Shown: positions 59,501 to 64,000 of the stretch, one piece after another | Numbering within the stretch: position 1 is the stretch's first letter | Layout of the letters: each line of letters begins with the position of its first letter | Origin: Cladobotryum mycophilum | Taxonomy: Eukaryota > Ascomycota > Sordariomycetes > Hypocreales > Hypocreaceae | Direction: 5' to 3' | Assembly: GCA_036429605.1 (NCBI GenBank) | Contig: CM071590.1 | Location: 1,736,001 to 1,800,000, forward strand | Length of the DNA stretch: 64,000 nucleotides | Made by a program: the position numbers and the translations under genes | Notes under the pieces: model-generated | Databases searched by the model: none | What the model saw: the letters and a program-made list of their open reading frames with translations, nothing else | Told to the model about the DNA's origin: nothing

Positions 59501-60910
59501 CTCTCTTTAGATTTGGGGTCCTTTGCGTGCGGACTATCCTCTGGCCACAGAAATTTCGCCGACTTTGAAGCATTCACCGGCTTCGGGGTCTCCACAACCT
59601 TTTGGGGCGATCTGGGCGCTTCGGCCTGTTGGGGACCGTCGACGAGGCTCGGGAATTCCACGAACCCGGGGCTCTCTGCTAATCTCGCAGGCGAAAGCGA
59701 CTTGGAGGTTTCTGTTCGCTTCAGGGGCTGCTCCTCCGGCTGTGGTGAGGGTGCTTCAGATTTGGGCGTCTTTGGGCGCTTCGAGGGCTCCACCCGCTGC
59801 GAGGCTTGAATCTGCTTGAGAGCCTCAACCGCCTTGGAAGGTTGCTCCGATTTGTTCGGGGTCTGATCTTGCGCCTGCTTTGGGCTTCCCACTGGTCTCG
59901 GCAACCGCGAAATGTGCTGCTGCTGCTTGGGGCTCAGGTCCTGCTTTGTATCTTCGATATCCTCGGCCGGCACGGGCTTGGTGTTTTCGAGATTCTCGAC
60001 CGGTTTGGGATTTTCAGCGAATCTGAGGAGGCCCTCGACGAGTTTGGGGCTCCTGATTGACTTTGTGGAGGCGGAGGATGGTCGCAGGGACTCGGTGGGC
60101 TTGGGGCTCACGGGTCGTGGGGTTTCGACAGGTCTTGGTGATGGCGGCGGCGCTGGCTGCGGGGACTCGACAACCGTTGGCGTGGCAGGCCTGGGGGCTT
60201 CAACAAATTTTGGTGTCGTCGGCCCGGGTGTTTCAATTGTTATTGTTGTTGGCGTAATCGGCCTCGAGGGGAGCTCTGCAGGTGCTGGTGCTGATACTGG
60301 TGCTGGTGCTGGTCTGGGACTCTCTGGCAATTTGGTGGGGCTGCTGCTCCGTGGGCGAGATATTCTCAGGCTCTGGTGCCTTGCGGGCTTGGGGGGCACG
60401 GCAGGCTTGGGCGGTTTTACCGTAACGGTTGGAGGGACTTCCTTTGTGCCCAATGAGAAGCTGCGCTTGTCTGACCGCTCGAACTGTGCGGGCAGCAACA
60501 GAGTCTTTGGTTCCTCGTCCTCCTCGTCGATCCGCTGAGGGGGCACTGACGAGCTCCGCGATTGGGATGGCGGTTGGGTTTGGAGGGGCTTTCGGCTCCT
60601 GGTGCTGCTGCTGCGCTGTAAAGGGGCGAGCCGGGTTCAGCGGTGCTGGGACGGCTGGAGAAGTGGGAGATGCGCGGCGACGTGGACGCAGAGTATGAAG
60701 TCGTCACGGTAGCGTGGTCGTCGGATGCTGTGGTGGAAGTAGACGCCGTAGAGCTGTGTCGTGATTTTAGCTCCTTGTGCAGTATGGATAGCTGTACATA
60801 AAATTCCGGGTACTGCTCGGCGGCAGGGTTGCTGGACTTGCGTTGGTGGTGGTGGTGGTGATGGTGATGGCGGTGCAGTTCGCTGTAGTCGCCCCCCTAG
60901 GCGCTGTCAT
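56546..60910 (-). CDS. Alpha-actinin with a giant repeat-rich N-terminal extension, 2 exons, two frameshifts
   Basis: Exons 60910-57488 and 57422-56546 (intron GTAAGT...ACAG) total 4300 nt, and two missing bases restore 1433 residues. The C-terminal ~625 residues are a normal fungal alpha-actinin. Two calponin-homology domains (EKTFTKWLNTKIVARNLEV; DGLAFCALLDIHRPDLIDF) and a spectrin-like helical spacer precede an EF-hand pair (FRHFDRDYSNSLQELEFSAA). The family crosslinks actin at the cytokinetic ring. Ahead lies about 800 residues: a start at ATG 60910 with a His-rich and Ser-rich leader, then Pro/Lys/Glu repeats, 34 of them exact 18-nt units at 58852-59463. Frameshifts lie at the G/C runs 60892-60897 and about 60585-60588; without them the leader would be lost. 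Confidence 0.85.
58852..59463 (-). repeat. 34 x 18-bp tandem repeat encoding hexapeptides PK(P/L)VE(A/T)
   Basis: Exactly 612 bp, 34 uninterrupted units of 18 bp, encode variants of P-K/R-x-V-E-A/T within the alpha-actinin extension (for example PKPVEA, PRVVEA, LKLAEA, PRPVET). The unit length is kept perfectly while third positions and residue 3 vary, which indicates selection on the protein as well as unequal exchange. It is coding, not a CRISPR array. Confidence 0.95.
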
Positions 60911-62510
60911 GGTGGGAGACCTTAGCGGCTCCACGGTCACTTTATAGGACATTGGACGGTAGTTTTGGGGGGGTTGGCGGGGGGCTGCTGTAGTGACTGG
61001 GCAGAATTGACAGGTGCTGCTGCCCGTTTGGTGGGATGGCCCGTTTATCGATAGCAGTGGTACCTGTACCTCCAGGGTATTTTTCGATGCTGATAGTGAC
61101 GACGCCGCTGATAGTGATTGTGATGGGCGGTGGACGGCGACGACTCGACTCTTCAAGGAGAGTGACACTGACAACAACACGGCCGGATCCAGCGTTGCTG
61201 AGTTGGCAAATTTGAAGGGGGAGGAGAACGATGAAGTGAATTGTTCCTTTCTTGCTAACCAAAACCAAGCTCTTCTCTCTCTCTTTCTCTCTCTTTTCAC
61301 CTTTGACCCTAAAGGAGTCCCGTCTTTTAATTATACATCTGATACAGGAAGAGAGAAAAACCTAGACCGTTTGAACAACACACTTACACCGCGGGCCCTT
61401 TGCAGCGCGCACGTCGCCGCGCCGGGTTGGATTACAACGACGTGGCACCGTTCAAGCATCTGGTCGATTTTGGGTCGTTGGGTCTCTATGCGCTGGAGTA
61501 TCCACTGGCCCACGTCCCGGGAGCCAGTGACAAGACGTCAACACATCGTACATGGAGGTTCCAGCCGATGACAAGAAACACTGCTAAACGAATCGCTCCG
61601 CCGAATTCATAAGCACCCCCCCCCCCCCCCCGGGCCGACACTCTACTCTATGCTCCATGGCGTTTCAAACCCTCTTTTGTCATTTACCAATTTTTTTGCC
61701 TGTGCCGAGCGGACACGGCGTGCAGGAGAAGGACAAGTCGTGGCATTTCATGGATGTTGTGTCTCTTTTGCTCCGCTGCCACTGCCACAGGACTGGTCTG
61801 ACCGCTATGCAACCTCCCCCCTCCCCATAGCCATAGCCATAGTCAGGGGAGTTTGCCTTCTTCTTCGTCCTGTTCTTACTCCCCCCTTCTCCACGCGATT
61901 CAGTTGGGACAACCACTCGTAAAGTGACGGCTCGATTTCTTGTCTCTCACACACACTACACATTCTCTTTGCTCCATCGTTGCTTTGTAGCCGCATTGAT
62001 TTAGCTGGCACCAGCAGCGGTGGATCTCGTGGCTTGCCAACCCCCCGGATGACCCAGCCGGGTATGCACAAAGAGCTCGCCTTGGGTCACCTTCGATGCC
62101 CGGCCAGGAAGGCAGAATTGATTTGATTCACAACGTAGCCATATAGACAAGGAGAAGAATGCCTTGGGCCAGAGAGGGCTGGTCCGCGGCGGCTAGAAAG
62201 CTCTGTGGATGATGCACAATTAACTCCTCCCCCTCCCCCCTGCAAGAGATGTCTTGCACACGTGGAAATCATTAGGCGTGATATCGTCTGAATGCCAGAT
62301 GTTTCTGCGACATCTTTGTTTCCTTTTTTCCCTTGGTATGAGGTGATATTGGTTCTGACCGTAAGTGCCAAGGCGCGCGTTGTTGATCTGTTCAAACATA
62401 ATCACCCAATGGACCAAAGAAAGTCATCATCCATCCAAGTAGGTCCAATTGTACACACTTGCTAGGGATTACCCGCGTATCATACAACAGGGCTACTACC
62501 GTGCAGCCCC
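60911..62510. other. Intergenic region alpha-actinin 5' / bL19m 3'
   Basis: 1.6 kb. It holds the alpha-actinin promoter (CT-rich near 61265-61300) and a C16 run at 61616-61631. Frames here are short or shadows. No supported gene. Confidence 0.5.
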
Positions 62511-63236
62511 CTATTTCCTCTGCTTGCCACCACCACCACCCGCAATCTTGGCCTTGGATCGCAAGGCATATCTCTCCTTCTTCCATGCCGACACAAGCGA
62601 ATCCACGCTTCCCATGTCGTGCCCCGGCTTCCGCATAAACGTCAACCTTGCTCTTCTGGCCCTCTTTGGCCGACGCCATATGATGTCAATGCCTGTCACC
62701 GTCGGGCTATAGATCTTGAACCACATCTCCACACCGGTCTTCATGAGCTGTCCACGCAACAGGATCGCCGTATCCACGCCTCGCCGCCGGATCTGGATAA
62801 AGGCCCCTGAAAAGGGTTCCCCTGAGGTTGTCGTCACCATGAGCACGTCACCCACCTTGGCGCTGTCCGCGTGCTCCCTGGAGAACAGTCTCGTCCTGGC
62901 GCCCGTGGAGTCTAGTCGTGTGATTTCCTGTTGTCGGAGGGTGGGCATTGGGTCGGGGTGGTTCGTTCGCACAGAGGGGAGCTGGGGCCAAACTTGGAAC
63001 CTGCTGATCTTTTGCTTCTCCATCTCTGCATCATGAAAAAATTAGCGAATCTGACTGTAAAAATCAAGGAAAAAATGTGGGAAAATCGTACGTTGCCTTT
63101 GACTGAAGGCGGTCTTTTGCGCTCCAGTGCTCGCAGCGACCGTCGCCAAACACCGCTGTGACGTCTTCTGGTACCGTATCCTCCTCAGCGCGGACTTGAG
63201 ACAGCCAGCCGGCTGCCTCACCGTTGCGACGTTCAT
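62511..63236 (-). CDS. Mitochondrial large-subunit ribosomal protein bL19m (IMG1-like), 2 exons
   Basis: Exons 63236-63092 and 63025-62511 (145+515 nt) give 219 residues. Intron GTACGA...GCAG has branch GCTAAT. The first exon is a typical basic mitochondrial presequence (MNVATVRQPAGCLKSALRRI). The second carries the L19 core: SAKVGDVLMVTT, SGAFIQIRRRGVDTAILLRG and GVEMWFKIYSPTVTGIDII with the RRPKRARRARL basic tail. Bacterial L19 sits at the subunit interface of the ribosome, and the mitochondrial form is needed for mitochondrial translation. The gene diverges from the right-end gene through a 272 bp shared promoter. Confidence 0.9.
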
Positions 63237-63508
63237 CGTAATTGGATTGGGGGCGCAATTGAGTTTGTCGATTGGACGCCGAGAATTTCGAGATGAATTG
63301 AATCGCAAAACGCTCTCTGGATGGAGGTTGCGAAGGACTATGATGTGATTGGTCCGGCCGCACTTTTTCCCCTGCCCCACCAATGCTGCCCGCCATTGCT
63401 GCTGGGGGGTTCGTTTTGGTTTGGGCAATTGGATCTGTTGCATAACAACCTTTTTTTGCTTGAGCAGTACCAGTTTCTTTTCAAAAACCTCCAAAAACTC
63501 AAGCAATA
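63237..63508. promoter_or_regulatory. Shared divergent promoter of bL19m and the right-end mitochondrial-type gene
   Basis: Only 272 bp separate two start codons facing away from each other. Both products begin with mitochondrial-type presequences, so coordinated expression is plausible. No specific element was identified by eye. Confidence 0.55.
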
Positions 63509-64000
63509 ATGTCAAATCGATCATTAATATCGACCTTGAGGTCACTCGGTCGACTCAATGGGCTGCTGGTACGGCCTGCAGTTCGGCAATTCAGCACTTC
63601 GCCTGTTCACGGTATGCAATCAATCAATAAATCAAACTTGTGGCAGCCTTTATATATAAACTCAAATCTCTAATTCAATACAATAATAATTATAGGCGTG
63701 AGAGCAATCTTTGCCGAGACAGACAATGCAGAGTTAAACACCATCCTCACCACAATCCAAGAAAAGATTATCCTCCCGGCCTACCTACCCGAAAAGCAGC
63801 GAAAAATGGTCTTCGACCCCAAAATGAAGTCGCACCTGGAGCAGAACCCCGTCATCATCGAGGTCGAGGGCCTAGAGCACAAATTCTCCTCCATCGATCG
63901 GTTCAAGGGCGTCGAAAACTCAAAGGGCATCCTCAACAGGGCGCTTCACAGCATGCAGAGCCAGGAGGACTGGGCCAACCTGGGAACGCTGCTGGCAGGG
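63509..64000 (+). CDS. Putative mitochondrial protein, N-terminal part (runs off the right edge), 2 exons seen
   Basis: ATG 63509 opens a basic, Ser/Arg/Leu-rich leader (MSNRSLISTLRSLGRLNGLL, then QFSTSPVHG), a likely mitochondrial presequence. Intron 63612-63695 (GTATGC...ATAG) joins it to VRAIFAETDNAELN. The following text includes AYLPEKQRKMVFDPKMKSHL, VIIEVEGLEHKFSSID and a helical stretch ending NLGTLLAG. This helical style could belong to a PPR-like or other mitochondrial RNA/complex factor, but I cannot name the family from the visible ~135 residues. Confidence 0.6.

Noticed and set aside
58883..59809. 308-codon + strand frame rich in G, S and T (GVSTGLGVSTSFG pattern)
   Set aside because: Antisense shadow of the 18-bp alpha-actinin repeat. 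The periodic composition follows from the repeat, and the - strand frame connects to CH domains.

Overview
This window is nuclear DNA of a filamentous ascomycete, most likely a Sordariomycete. Its genes carry short spliceosomal introns (about 43-200 nt) with GTNNGT-type donors, CTAAC or CTGAC branch points and YAG acceptors. They encode a Ste3-type pheromone receptor, a Zn2Cys6 regulator, a Trk potassium transporter, a GH1 beta-glucosidase, an Erf4-type subunit and a bL19m ribosomal protein. Placement in Hypocreales is only an impression from family resemblance. No rRNA, tRNA, CRISPR, prophage or intact transposon was seen.

Layout: 0-9.5 kb holds a partial hypothetical gene (-), mitochondrial SSB RIM1 (-), a STE3-like receptor (+) and a TM198/TM7SF3-like membrane protein (-). 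A 7 kb stretch without a convincing gene (9.5-16.5 kb) contains a decayed foldback-like structure. Next come a conserved multi-pass membrane protein (-), an ERF4-like palmitoyltransferase subunit (+), an RCH1/SBF-like transporter (+), a GH1 beta-glucosidase (-), a GFA/CENP-V zinc protein (-), an 84-residue orphan (-), an AMP-binding acyl-CoA ligase (-), a VPS9-domain Rab GEF (+) and a TRK transporter (-). After a 3.9 kb gap follow XPB/SSL2 (-), a CHY zinc-finger protein (+), proteasome alpha4 PRE6 (-), a Zn2Cys6 factor (-), D-2-hydroxyglutarate dehydrogenase (-), alpha-actinin with a very long repeat-rich N-terminus (-), bL19m (-) and the start of another mitochondrial-type protein (+).

The genes are mostly unrelated housekeeping or signalling genes and do not form a cluster. 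Shared promoters that might matter are XPB/CHY (458 bp) and bL19m/the right-end gene (272 bp).

Two results stand out. First, six conserved genes, and probably ERF4 as well, are interrupted by single-base indels, nearly all of them one base missing from a short G/C homopolymer. Repairing each indel makes the summed exon length divisible by three, so uncorrected homopolymer sequencing errors are much more likely than a run of pseudogenes. Second, alpha-actinin carries 34 exact-length hexapeptide repeats (612 bp) rich in Pro, Glu, Val and Lys that resemble a titin PEVK-like spring ahead of the actin-binding domain.
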